Shown here piece after piece: positions 12,681-24,485 of a stretch of 64,000 nucleotides of DNA. This DNA comes from Planococcus citri (Eukaryota; Arthropoda; Insecta; Hemiptera; Pseudococcidae). The stretch spans positions 39,308,001 to 39,372,000 of the forward strand of contig NC_088679.1 in NCBI RefSeq assembly GCF_950023065.1. Direction: 5' to 3'. Each line of letters starts with the position of its first letter. The stretch's first letter is position 1. A program made the position numbers and the translations under genes. Under the pieces are notes generated by a model. That model saw nothing but the letters and a program-made list of their open reading frames with translations. It did no database searches and was not told the origin of the DNA.

Positions 12681-14179
12681 GCTCGCAAAACGAAAAATGC
12701 TGGAGGTTTTAAACCGAATTCAGTGGAGATGTTTATTGCGAGTTGAAAGTCATTCAGAAAAATTATTGATTTGCCCCTCGAGGGGAGATATGGGTCTTCA
12801 AAGAGAGGGAACTTTCGAAAAAATAGTGGTTTTTTTGATTTAGCCTCTACCCAACCTGTTTTGAGAGAAATTAACCAATTTCAAAAGATACCTAATATCT
12901 GAGCTCTGGGTTGACCTAGGTCATTGCCGTTAAAATCCAAGATCACTGTTAGGCTCGTTTGACCTTTCGTCACTCTTGAAAAAGGCAATTTTGATATCAT
13001 TTTTTGAGTTTTTCATCTTCAGGGCAGTCGTCAGCTTCCTCCAAATTAACTCTAGAAATCCAAACTTGCGTATAAACAGGGCTCAGATGAAATTTAACTC
13101 TTTGCAAATTCGTATTAAATGTCCTGGTAGTGACCCATCAATTGATTTCTAGACACTGAAGGTTATGTACGTAGTACTATCAATAAATTCGATAGCATTG
13201 TTCAATTTATGATTACAGAGTCAATAATAACCCACAACTATAAACGAGAATAAAATTACAAATATGGGTATACCCAAAATTGACTCGATAAAATTATTCT
13301 GTCTCTGAAATTGTTTGACTTATACCGGAGATATCATGGACGCAATTTTGATGTTTATCACACCCGGTAATACGAAAAGAAGCATTTGTAAGCGAGTATT
13401 TTGTAAAATACACTTGACGTTTTCCGGTATTTTATCTTCACAAAGCATGCTGAACTAAAATCAATTCGTATGTTTGAAAGAAAAAAATTTTACATTGTTG
13501 TCTATGACACGTTCACATCTGCGATGTAAACAAATCGAATAGAATTGTTCATGCGAAAGTTCATTGATATATCAAGTTTATGGAATCGAAATACCGTTCT
13601 CAATAATGTACTGCTTGTATAAATACGAGTACAAGCACCTACCTATAATACTTATAGTAGTCTACAAAATATCTAAGCCCTACGAATAAAGTACCTAACT
13701 TTTTTAAATACTTCTTTAGAGATACCTACATTAGTTTTTTTCTTCGATGTTCCAACTCGTACATAGTACATTTTGCAGGAGAGAATTTGTTTGGTAGGTA
13801 GTTGTACTTATTAAAAGATTTTCACGCCAGCGTGTTTTACGTTCTAATTACGAAAAGCGGCAATCTCTACTGAATACATAATTCGATTAATTTAAATTTT
13901 AAACCTTAATGTCGCATGTACTACTTGATATTGTGTGAAAAGCGTGATCGCTAAGTACTTTGATATCAATTTGGTGGTAAATTTTACGATAAAATGGTGG
14001 AGTTAGTCAGCGTAAAATTTTCCTAATGTAAAGAGTACTTCGTTCGTACCTAACATTAATGACGCCACTGAACTATATTAGTTTAAGCTCTAGCTACGCT
14101 TTAGACATTCATTATCACTAGGTATACGACCTGTTTAAATTTTTGTTTCAAAATTTCTTCGTACCTACATAAAACATTT
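12681..14179. other. Non-coding A+T-rich DNA
   Basis: Nothing with gene structure is visible. The stretch contains scattered GTACCTAC/TAGGTA motifs, for example near 13636-13730. It is probably intronic or intergenic. Confidence 0.5.
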
Positions 14180-14326
14180 CGCACATCCGAACTAATAATG
14201 TTATATCTAAAAAAAGAAGTTTTTTGTTTTTTTGCTGAAAGATGTTAAAAAAACACAAGTTTCTTATTTTGTTGATTACGAAAAATTTGCTTTTTTGAAA
14301 TGTAACATTATTACTCCGGATGTGCT
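14180..14326. mobile_element. Short MITE, 147 bp, with ATTT target-site duplication
   Basis: The left end reads CGCACATCCGAACTAATAAT (from 14180), and the inverse of the right end reads aGCACATCCGGAGTAATAAT (ending 14326). The inverted match extends about 37 bp with a few mismatches into a TTACATT-AAAAAA stretch. The element is flanked by ATTT at 14176-14179 and 14327-14330. Its ends closely resemble those of the larger element at 57384-58164, which also has ATTT on both sides, so I infer one family. There is no coding capacity. Confidence 0.8.
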
Positions 14327-14330
14327 ATTT

Positions 14331-17300
14331 CTCTAACTGCGAATTAGACGTTGAACAATGTTGAAGAAAATTACTCAAATGTTGGGGGTGGCTTGATTAC
14401 AGTCAATTGTATGAATTTTGAATCATATTTGAACTACATATTAGACCTGCAGCAATCTTTTCCAGTCTTTTATATATTATTTGGGATAATGCACTGTGAA
14501 CCATAATACGAGCCACTGAATTGTTGAACACGTCGCGCCATGATAAGTGTCATAACCTCTGTACATAGAAGTTTTATTAATAAAAACTTTGCATTGAAAG
14601 TAACACGTATTAGCATAAAACAAAAGAACAAAGAGGCTGGATTCGCTAGCACGTGCTGAGCTGAGCTGCCCTCTGCCCTCATGTCAGACTTATTATTTTT
14701 CCATCGCGAAGAAAACACGTCGTATTCCGTTGAATCGAAACTTGATCGTGCCTACGTGTACGTATAGATATGTAGTAAGTGATTTTTGTCGTCATTGGAA
14801 CTTCAATCTTCTTAATTATTTTTACCCACCTCTAGTTGATAATTATTGATTCTCAGAGATTTTTTTGTGATAGGTACCTATCTTATGAAAGTGCCAAAAA
14901 AATTATGATAAAAATCGTCTTCTTCCCCAAAGTATATTCAATGAGAAATTGCTCCTTAAAAATAGACTTACTCACTACTCCTTAATATTAAAAATTGAAC
15001 AGGTGACTCTGAATCTTGACTAAATTACCTTATAGTGACAGAAAATATATATCAAAATCAACGTGAAAGAAAAAAGATCTGTAATATAATTAAAATGGGA
15101 CAAAAATGTCCAAAAAGTAGAATAGGTAAGTTGGAAGCAATTTGAAACCCTCAAATTTACCGAAAATGAAGCTCGACAATTGTTTAAAATGATGTAGATT
15201 TACCTGATTTTAAATGGACTATTTTTTTCTAAAAATAAAAACATGTTCAGTTTGAAAAAATTGAAAAAAATGTGCGTTTTCTTTTCTGCTCCTTTATTTG
15301 CCCTCCCGGGAGCATAATCTTTCTTATGTGAGAAATATAATGTAGGGCTCCAGTTTAATGCGATTTTACGATGAAAAATTTGTTAATAACAATTATTATC
15401 TGGCCTGTCATTAAAAAATTGATGATCTTGATACTTGTACTTTTGACACGCATTCAGCTTAAACGAAATATCTCAGTTCTAGAATTCCTATCGACAATTT
15501 TTGTCTCTGATTTTTAATACACGTCAAATATCGACGTATCTTTCATTACCAAAAATCCTTCTGAAAATTCTAAATAGGTAACCTAATAAAAAAACAGGGA
15601 AATATTTTGAAAGGAAATTTTTTGACAAACCTTTACTACCTAATTGGATCCATCTCTTTCGGTGTTGAGAAAATCCTAAATGGTTGATTTGACAGAAAAT
15701 TCAACGTGGCAAGATTAAATTTTAATTGGTCTGTTTTTCGCTGTATAAAATCAATATTCGAGGGATACGCAGAATGAAAGCCACATTCGGGGCAAAAGAC
15801 TCCGTAGTCATGTCACTGGTATATTTAGAAAACCACTCAGATGACATTTTCTCCCTTTCCTTATTTTAATTCTATTTAGACGAAAATTCTTCTCGAATAC
15901 CGAGTCGAATATGGTACCTAATAATTTATCGAAACATTTTAATAGGTAAGATATTTTAGGTTTGCGTCGGCCTATTTGATTTTTATTCATATAAAATGAG
16001 AACTCAATTGGACAATAAAAAACCAAAATGAAATAAATGATCCACGTATGTCGTAATACGCGATACACGAGGAAAAAAATATAATAAATAAAAAAGTCGT
16101 AAATATTTTTTTTGCGATTTTGAGAGTCGGAAAACGAGGCAAAATATAGAACGTCGAAAAGTAAAATTTCCTTTTAGAGCGCTCTATGTATGTATAGAAT
16201 AGATATCTATTCTCACTTTTACAAAACTAACATGACACTATATTCTCGCGAATGAAGAATACTATATCACGACTCATTTTATAAAAAAAAGCTCCCGTAA
16301 TATTTACTTTCTATTATGATTTCTGAAGGATTTCTCGTAAAAATCTAGACCTTCGAAATTCTCAATTTATAGTCGCAAAAAGCTCGACTCGTTGATGAAA
16401 AGTCTATCCACACAGAAAATTGAATTTAGGGTAAAGTCGATCAAACGCAAAGGCAAAGAAAGGTGTATAAATAAAAAATCTATCACACTTGGCGATTACT
16501 TTACCCCGTGCGCTATACCTTTCTCATATAACCAGTTTTTTCCTTCTCCTGTAGTGCTCCATTATACTACGTTCTCTTTAATGGAATTGTTATATAAGAA
16601 AAATTATATCCTTTTTTACTCTCTTTTAAGATTTCTAATTTAACGAAGACTCTTAGATAGAAAAATGACTTTAATATAAAAATTTGTCATCGTTGAAAGA
16701 GTTTTATTATTACAAAACCAAAAAGAGCTGCGAGATGTCGCTATATCTAACGTAAGTGTAGGTGCCTCTTTAACAGTGAAAAGAAAATTGAAGTCTGTTT
16801 AAAATTTAAGATACTAAATTGAAAATTTTATTTGAAAATTGCGCATTTTATTTCAACAAATGAGTTGTATTCGCAAAGAAAAAAAAATAAAGAGTGGGGA
16901 GAAATAACGATATTTTATTCGTAAAAGCTTTTTAGCATAATACCAAGTTGGGCGTACTCATTAAAAATTTTCAAGATAATTTTGTCCTCTTATATCAAGG
17001 CAAACTACGCCTAAAAAGCTTTTCGTAGTTTCCTTGAAATATGTAAAAAATTCGTCGACGCGTCTGCATAAAAATAAACTTCTTAAATATTTTCATTTAA
17101 AACTGCGTAAATTTTAAACTTCAATTAAGAGTAAAGAAAATAATAAAAATCTTTTTGTAAATAACCGCGTTCGTTGGCGTTGGTTTTTCGTAACAAGTGA
17201 TGAACAAAAATAAGGTATAAAAGTATATAAAATTTTTAAGATGATCGACCAGCCATCGACGACGACGTGAAAATGAGAGAGAAAATGAATTTGCGCTGGG

Positions 17301-18000
17301 ACGGTGTAATGTCGTGTTCAGGGGAACTATAGTGGTTGTACGTGACATATCCGCTGCTCGAAGCATCTACTTGCGAGAGTAAATATTGACTTACCCTCAT
17401 TTGAATCAACGGCCTTCTCCATCCACCGTATTTTCCTCCTGTACCATGAATTTGATTGTTAAAGGGTGAATCTACTTCGAACGCATTTCGTGAGATTAAA
17501 AGTTTAGATGAATTAACGCTTTGATGATGTTTTTGACTTTTTCTCCCAGCTCGACAATAATGTCTTTCGTTGTTGAAAGAATTTCAGTAAACATCCATGT
17601 TTGTAACGATAAAATCTTTCTTTTGTAGATTAAACTTCGGCTAGAGTATTGAACAATGAAACGAACTCGAAAAATAGACAAAATAGTATAGAGCTTATTT
17701 CACAAACCGACCAAAGAGATGTGCGTCCCTTCCTTAAATGCGTGCTTGGTACCACTTAAGTATGTGTGGAAAATACTTACTGAGAAAGAATCCGATTTTG
17801 TTGTTCCAACAAACGCAATATTGTATTTTTTTCTCTACTTTTTTCTCATATTCGAAGAGTATACCAAGTTTTTCTTTTATTGATGATGGTTTAACTTTTT
17901 TCTTTGGATTTTTTTCAAATCAATTTGTGTTCTGGGAATCTTTTATGTGTATTAGTCAATTTGTAAACACAATCATCTGCTAATTCGTCATTTTATTTTT
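14331..18000. other. Non-coding A+T-rich DNA apart from one unexplained minus-strand frame
   Basis: No recognisable gene is present. The only stretch that looks less random is a 115-codon minus-strand open frame at 17236-17583, listed separately. Confidence 0.45.
17236..17583 (-). other. Unexplained 115-codon open frame, possible exon
   Basis: Reading the minus strand from 17583 down to a TAA at 17236-17238 gives 115 codons without a stop. The first in-frame ATG is at about codon 61. The composition is balanced, unlike the Phe/Lys/Ile-rich frames nearby, and includes a Gly-rich GTGGKYGGWRRPLIQMR segment. Immediately after the codons for QMR there is a donor-like sequence, AGG|GTAAGT, on the minus strand (plus positions about 17389-17397). 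I found no good upstream acceptor and recognise no domain. It could be an exon of a nested minus-strand gene or a chance open frame. Confidence 0.25.
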
Positions 18001-18012
18001 GTTTTTTTGTTT

Positions 18013-18021
18013 CAGGTGAGT
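18013..18021 (+). promoter_or_regulatory. Candidate recursive splice site (zero-length exon)
   Basis: A T-rich tract from about 17988 runs into TTTCAG, which is directly followed by GTGAGT. An intact 3' splice site therefore abuts an intact 5' splice site at 18015|18016. A branch-point-like GCTAAT lies about 30 bases upstream (near 17979). Juxtaposed acceptor and donor of this kind is the known signature of ratchet points, which remove very long insect introns in steps. The site lies on the same strand as the Dscam-type exons and about 22 kb upstream of the first one seen. It could also be the end of an untranslated exon, or chance. Confidence 0.4.
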
Positions 18022-18461
18022 ACCTACGAATTTTCATATTATTGGATTTTTGAGAATATATGAAATTGGGTAGGTAAGTAAATCATGTCTTCTTTCACAT
18101 CTTGACCAAAACCGTATTAAATCGTATTTTCGTCGCATAAAGGAAAGAATCTGCTACATTACATCTCGTGCGCTGATCGCTCAGTTGTACTGGTACAAAC
18201 TAGCTTTTCTCCCCCTCCCCCCACCTTCACAAGATAGCTTGGCAGGCACTTATTATCAAACTTCTTATCTCTTTAATTCAGTAATCTGCTAATTTTAAAC
18301 ATTTTTTAGTTCCTTTCTTCATACTTGGCGGTATGCTGATTTTTCTTATTGTGAGTGCAATTTTTTGCCCGATGGCTGTTTTGAAGAAGCAGAAATTAAG
18401 ATGCAAAATATGTTGTTATTGGTAGTCAATTTTCATATTTTTAGCCTATCACCGCATTTAC

Positions 18462-18462
18462 T

Positions 18463-18493
<31 letters not shown>

Positions 18494-18499
18494 TTTTTT
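18462..18499 (+). repeat. (TTTA)n microsatellite
   Basis: About nine consecutive TTTA units are followed by a T run. This is an ordinary tetranucleotide microsatellite with no other signal nearby. Confidence 0.9.
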
Positions 18500-19390
18500 G
18501 TAGAAAATCACACCAATAGGCTATATTTTTGCCATTTTTAAAAATTTCCGCAAAAAAAAAAACGAAAAATAAATTTTAGCAGCTTAAAATTTGGTTCTGT
18601 TTTCTTGGTGACATGTTCTTTCAGTGAATCAAATTTTAACTAAGATGAATAATTCTGACACGACTTTCTACTCAAAACAAAGGAAAGTTGTTTATCAAAC
18701 TAGCCCATTTCCAAAATTTAAAACTGTATAATGATTAAAAATTTTTTTCAATCTTGAAGTTTGCAAACAATTTTGAATTTTAATTTTCAAAATTGTAAAC
18801 GTCAATTTCTGGGTTATTTTTGAAGACAAACAGAAATTTTTTTCCATTAAGAAAAAAGCCCTATAGCTCTTCCTATTGTGAAGATTGACTGTTTAGTCTT
18901 TGTAGAAGAATTTTTTTCGCCCTCATGATGTAAGTTCATCATTGGATTAAAAATTTTCATTTCTGAAAATTTTAAAACTATTTTTCCATCAACTCTTTTA
19001 CCTACAAAACCAAATCAAAGACATCAAATTACTTTTCGTACATAATGACTAACAAAGTTTTCTTTCCCTCCCCCTTCTCACCTTTGACTATATGAGGACA
19101 AAAATGCGTTGTTTACAAAACAAGAGGTTTTCCATGAGTTTTCTTCCATGAAGAAGACCCCCCCCCATGATAATTTCGTTTTCTCAAAAAAAAAATTATT
19201 GAAGCAGTTTATTATGTATTTTGAAAAAATGTTCGAAAATAATTCAAGTATCTTGATGAAGAAATCTTCTCAAATAAGAAATTTCCTTCAAAGTTTATTA
19301 CAAGAAGAAATTTTGTTTCGCAACAAACAATTTTTGGAGAGAAAGTCGTTCTCTTGTAGGTACCAGTTAGTGCCGGTTCTAGTATTTTTC

Positions 19391-19407
19391 GGGGGGGGGG
19401 GGGGGGG
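19391..19407 (+). repeat. Homopolymer run of 17 G
   Basis: Seventeen consecutive G bases interrupt otherwise A+T-rich sequence. Runs of this sort recur in the window (C runs at 31198-31208, 31242-31253 and 31380-31389; G runs near 2109 and 54846). They are places where base counts in an assembly may be unreliable. Confidence 0.9.
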
Positions 19408-22400
19408 TAATTGAATCCCACCCCATCTTAGTAAAACAAAAGAGCAAAAATGCTTACCATTTTTTTACCATCAAAATTTTTTTTCAAAAAAAAGCTGATC
19501 TGGGGCATGTTTTCCCCATCTCCCGTACCCACTTGAAACCAACCTTGTCTTGTTCTTCGTTTTTTTTGAAAGTTTTTCACAAGAGACTTTTTTAAAAGCA
19601 TAGTTTAATAGCTTTTGTTTCATGAGTTTTCCCATTTTTCCTTAAAAAATGAAGTTTCCAGTTTTTCTTCAAAACTCAGGATTGTGTGTAGGTATTTTCT
19701 GCTCAAAAATGAAGTTTGCATTTTCTTTCTAAAAATATTGTCAGTGGCACTGAATTTTTTCTGAAATGAAAATTTATTTGTATTAACGGCACTGGAATTT
19801 CTTCTTGCAGAATCAATAGGCGAGTAATGATAAAAATATACTCAGTAATTGCAGAGTTCTGCGAAAACCCGAGAGGTACAAAAACATAGGTATCTACTTA
19901 GTAAATAAGTACGAATATTGTGAAAAAATACATACGACATTTGCTCGTATCAGAATTATATTTGTCTTGGGATCATCTCGAGTTCAATATACTTACACTT
20001 ACACAACAACAATGAAGATAAAAAACAAATGTCAATAACGTAAAGTTGAATTCAAGTTCATAATGCGGAAACAATAAAAATACACTATACGTATGTAGGA
20101 ATACATACTGTGTAAGTATAAAGAGCCAATGCAGTGCAATTCAAAATAAAACAACGAACCGGTGGAAGTATATGTATAAGATGGTTTTTGATAAAAATAT
20201 GAAATTTTACTCATTGTGTTTTCCATCTCGTCCTGTAGGAATCTTCTTTCTCAATCTCTTTTTCCATCCTAATAGCGAATGGATAATGGAATAAAACGGA
20301 AAGTAATTTCTTCGCAAATAATTATATCTCCGTGTAATAATAATGTTCGCTGTAAACAAAAACGAAACAAAAGTCCCTCGAGATGTGCATTTTAGATGCA
20401 CTTTAATATTTCCTATTGTTTATTTAAATAATTATTATTTTATTGAGTTTGAATACCATTATGAAAGTTTTTCAAATATTTTACGCTTTTTAAACCAAGT
20501 TTTTGATTGAAAAATTATAAAGAATGCAATAAGTTGATGGTGGTTTGTATAAGTGAAATAAAAGCTTGAGCAAATGGAAAGATTTTTTCAAACATAGAAG
20601 AAGAAAAAACAAGCACAGGTTTATTATTAATAAAAATAAGTTGAGACCACGTTAAATTATATTAAATAAACATTCATGATGATATAAGTACGCATAATAC
20701 ATACTCGTATGTTATGTGAATGTATTATTTCAGTTAAATTCATTTATAGACGCTGGTTTTTTTGCTATCTAAAACCATTGCCCTTTTTTAAATTCGTCGA
20801 CAAAAATAAAACAAAAAAATCTCTCCTTTGTTTCCACAATTTGGCGTATATTTGGGTAAAAGTCTACTACCAGTGCACGCCACATTGTGGAATCCACATT
20901 TTTCTACCACCACCATCGTCGTCATAACCATACGCATGGTAATAAGACACTCGAGAAAAAGTTGTACGTCGAGAGAAGGGAGAAAAGAAAGACGAAATAA
21001 AAAATAGAACCGATCTGCCGAAAGGAACAGAAAATAGCGTCATTAACGAATAGACAACGGGATAAAAAAAGACGGAAAAGGGTTTGAAGATTGAGATAAA
21101 AGTGATGGCTGGAGGAGATCAAGGATGGGAAGTACTTCAACTGAAGGATATGCCCAGGACATGAATAGTCTCTAGGGAAATCAAGAGCTTTCAACACGCT
21201 ACGGCTAACGAACTCTATACCGCCACCCGACAAAACTTCATATAATTCGACAGATACTAGGTGTTCGTAAAATTTCAAAGAAATTTACAGATACATTCAC
21301 GTCAAATGGCGTAAATTCTACGTCTTGTTAAACATGTTCTTAACTACGTTGATATCAGCTGTAAATTATCAATTAGCGGTTGTGATTCTCGACTTCATGC
21401 TTTTTCGAGTTTTGATTTTCTATTTGTGCGATGGTGGAAAAGTTAATGGAATGTTGGTCCAGAATTTATAGCATTCTTTTGACCTTTTTTTTTCGTGTAA
21501 TGCATTCCAGTGTCGTTATATTGTCGATAGAATCTTTTTCACTTCTTTTTTTTCTTTTTTGCCGAAATTAAAAGACGTTTGGAAAAAAGTCTCGAATCTA
21601 TTAGGTGTGCGCTATGTAGGTATTATTATATTTTTTAAATGGAATTTTTTTGTTGAATTTTCTCTGAATTTTTATAGAGTTCAGGACATAATTTCATCTT
21701 TAGTTTTATTATGCCATTTTATATTTTGTACGTATGTACTCCTGTGATTGGCTTTCAGGTGGGGAGTTAAACTTGAGTACATATAGTAGATAATGGTAAA
21801 CAATTGTGTAACATCTCCGGAACCCCTCCATAAAATTCAAAAATTAGTATGGTACATTCTATTAAATAGCCAAGTGTTTTTTTAAAATCACAAGTAGGTA
21901 CATAATTTAGAAAACACTTACAATTAATGGATAAGGTAATTTATTATTCATTTCGAACCCTTCGTTTTTCGTGCTCTCCGGGAAATTGGTGCATGAGGCA
22001 AATTTGCCCTCATAGCTCAAAAAATTGTTCTGTCGTCATTATCAATACCTATACTGAAGTAGGTACTTTATTCCTGAATTTAATAAAATATCAGGTGGGG
22101 GATGTATTTTCTTTTTTCTGATAAATCATAATCCAAAAATCTGGAAAAATTTTCAAACGAAAATATGGAATAGGTAGGTGTTTGAATTTAATTGCAATTT
22201 TTTGAACATAAAAACGTCGTTGTTTGAAGAAGCTGTATATTTTTAGGGGTTTCCAAATCGTACCCCAAAGTAAAAGACTCAAATATGCATCGTCCCCTTG
22301 TTCAAATTTTGAAAAATTTGCGCGAGTTCAATAAAATGGACTTTATATTAGTGCCTCAATAAATATTTTCAGAAAGTCAAAACTTGATTCATTATAGATA

Positions 22401-24463
22401 TATGTACTTCAAAATATCGAGAATTTATGCCGTTGAGATCAATCATTGAGCAACTTCGTGGCTTTGAGGTCTCTGAAACATGAAGATGGAGAAATTACTT
22501 CAGGTGCATTTAGTGTGATCATTCTCAGTTTTTTTTAAAAAAAAGACCTACGCTGGTAGATGAATGTTTTGAATTTTTAAATGCTGATTTCAATCTGTAA
22601 AACAGGAAATTATCACACATTCAAAAATTTTTGTAGTTAACAACAATCTCATTTTTTTGTAAAATAGCTTGAACTCAATTTTGGAAACAACCTGCAACAA
22701 CATGACCAATTTTCCCTTTTTTCCTACTATACGAATGTAAGTAGGTATGAAAAGATTAGGTACACGAAACTTACATATGAATACCTATTGTTCCGAAAGT
22801 TGATAAAATTTAGTTGAGTTTTCTAGTCACTGAGCTGGAAAATAATAGAATTTGGTTGCTATATTATTTTTCTCGCCACTGAAAACAAAATTCTTGGTTT
22901 TTTGACGTCGATGTATGCCCAAACGTCAGAAACGCTAAACAAACCTAACAAAAACAACAACGACAAAACAAAAAAAAGGTACAAGTACCTGTCTAAATTA
23001 TGTAAATATAAAAACGCCTGAAATTTATATTCTCAACTCAAATGTCCGTAATAATCAAAACAGTCTGAATGGTTTGACAGAAAAAAAAATTATTGAAAAG
23101 GAGCACGACCATCACATTGCCGAATTAAATAAGTGAATGGGTAGGTAGGTATCATAACTACCTACTTATATAAATGTTGAAACTGTGAAACTTCGTCGTA
23201 GCAAAACACCTTGAAACCTTATTGCATTGCACTTTATGGCCTATGAAGACATTCATGGGGGGAAGCTCGATAGAATTCACAAATAATATACACTTGATAT
23301 TTATTTCAACAGGGTCTTATGGCTTTTGAAAATTGCGTAATACATTGAATAAGCCTAAGAATCATTCGAAGATGAGAAACTATTGATAAATAGAAGTGCA
23401 AATTTACTGTATAAATGATAATACGTAATATCTACCCTACATGTTCCACTTTTTGGGGGAAAAAAATACAGATTAGAAAACTTATGTGTAAAATTTATTT
23501 CTGTATTTAACTTGGCAACATGGCGCTGTTTTCCAGTCCATTGTTTCTGTCAAATCAATTTCTTTGTTTTATTGTTCAGACCTTCGAGCTACATCACGAC
23601 CTACCCTACGTTATTTTTCACATCTCAGATTTTCTAAAATATGGCCTGAACTTATACTCGGGTGTACTGTAATCGTAAAAACTCCACAGCTGTGTTTATT
23701 TGAATTTTAAATTAACGGTATAAATTTAAAATTGAGTTTGGTTTCGTGCTATTAATTTCATTTCGTCGTTTTAATTACTTAATTGATTAAAAACTCTAAT
23801 GGTCTATGTAGGTAGGCTTTCGTATAACCTTTTTATGTTTTCTACCCATTTTGACTGAACTTGGCGTGCTGATTCACTGTTTATACAAGTACCTACGATG
23901 CGATGTATTTTTTTAAAAAATTTAATTTTCAACTTTTCCGAATAAAAACAATAACGAGAATGATTTGTTGCGAAGATAGAAGCGTATTCTTTTTATTCTT
24001 CACAAAAACAAATAATTTGGGCAAACTTACTCGGGCTTGTTAGTGAATAGCGATAGATATAGGTTTTTTTTTTTATCAAGTGGAAAAAGAACAAAGAAGC
24101 ATTATGACAGTTGAGAATTTTCATTTGCCCAATTTTTCTTTTTCCCTAACAAAGCAACTTTTGACGCGAGTCTTTATTTATTATTCGTACGTAACACGCG
24201 AAAAACTCAAGGTATAGGGGTTTTCATCGCCATGTTATAGAAATCTGAGGGTAATTTTTCCCATTTTTTCCAGTTGTCGCCTTTCAAATCACATCAAAAT
24301 ATCAAATTATTGGAGATGAGTGTTTTCTAGATGGAAAATTTTCGAGTAGCTAAATAAATTGACAGATCTGAGCAGGTATAGAAGCTTTTGGTTCGTACCG
24401 CGACATTTTTCGAACTCCTTGTAGTATGCCGAGGCATGCATTTTCAAACATAGGGTTTCGTCA

Positions 24464-24485
24464 TAAAAAAAAAAAAAAAAAAAAA
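24464..24485 (+). repeat. Homopolymer run of 22 A
   Basis: Twenty-two consecutive A bases. There is no retroelement-like sequence directly upstream that would make this an obvious poly(A) tail. Confidence 0.85.

Noticed and set aside
20922..21278. 118-codon minus-strand open frame
   Set aside because: Composition reflects a purine-rich complementary strand. No domain, no splice context and no start support beyond chance.
21745..21765. GGCTTTCAG|GTGGGG, checked as a second recursive splice site
   Set aside because: Weak pyrimidine tract and a poor donor (GTGGGG) compared with the site at 18015.
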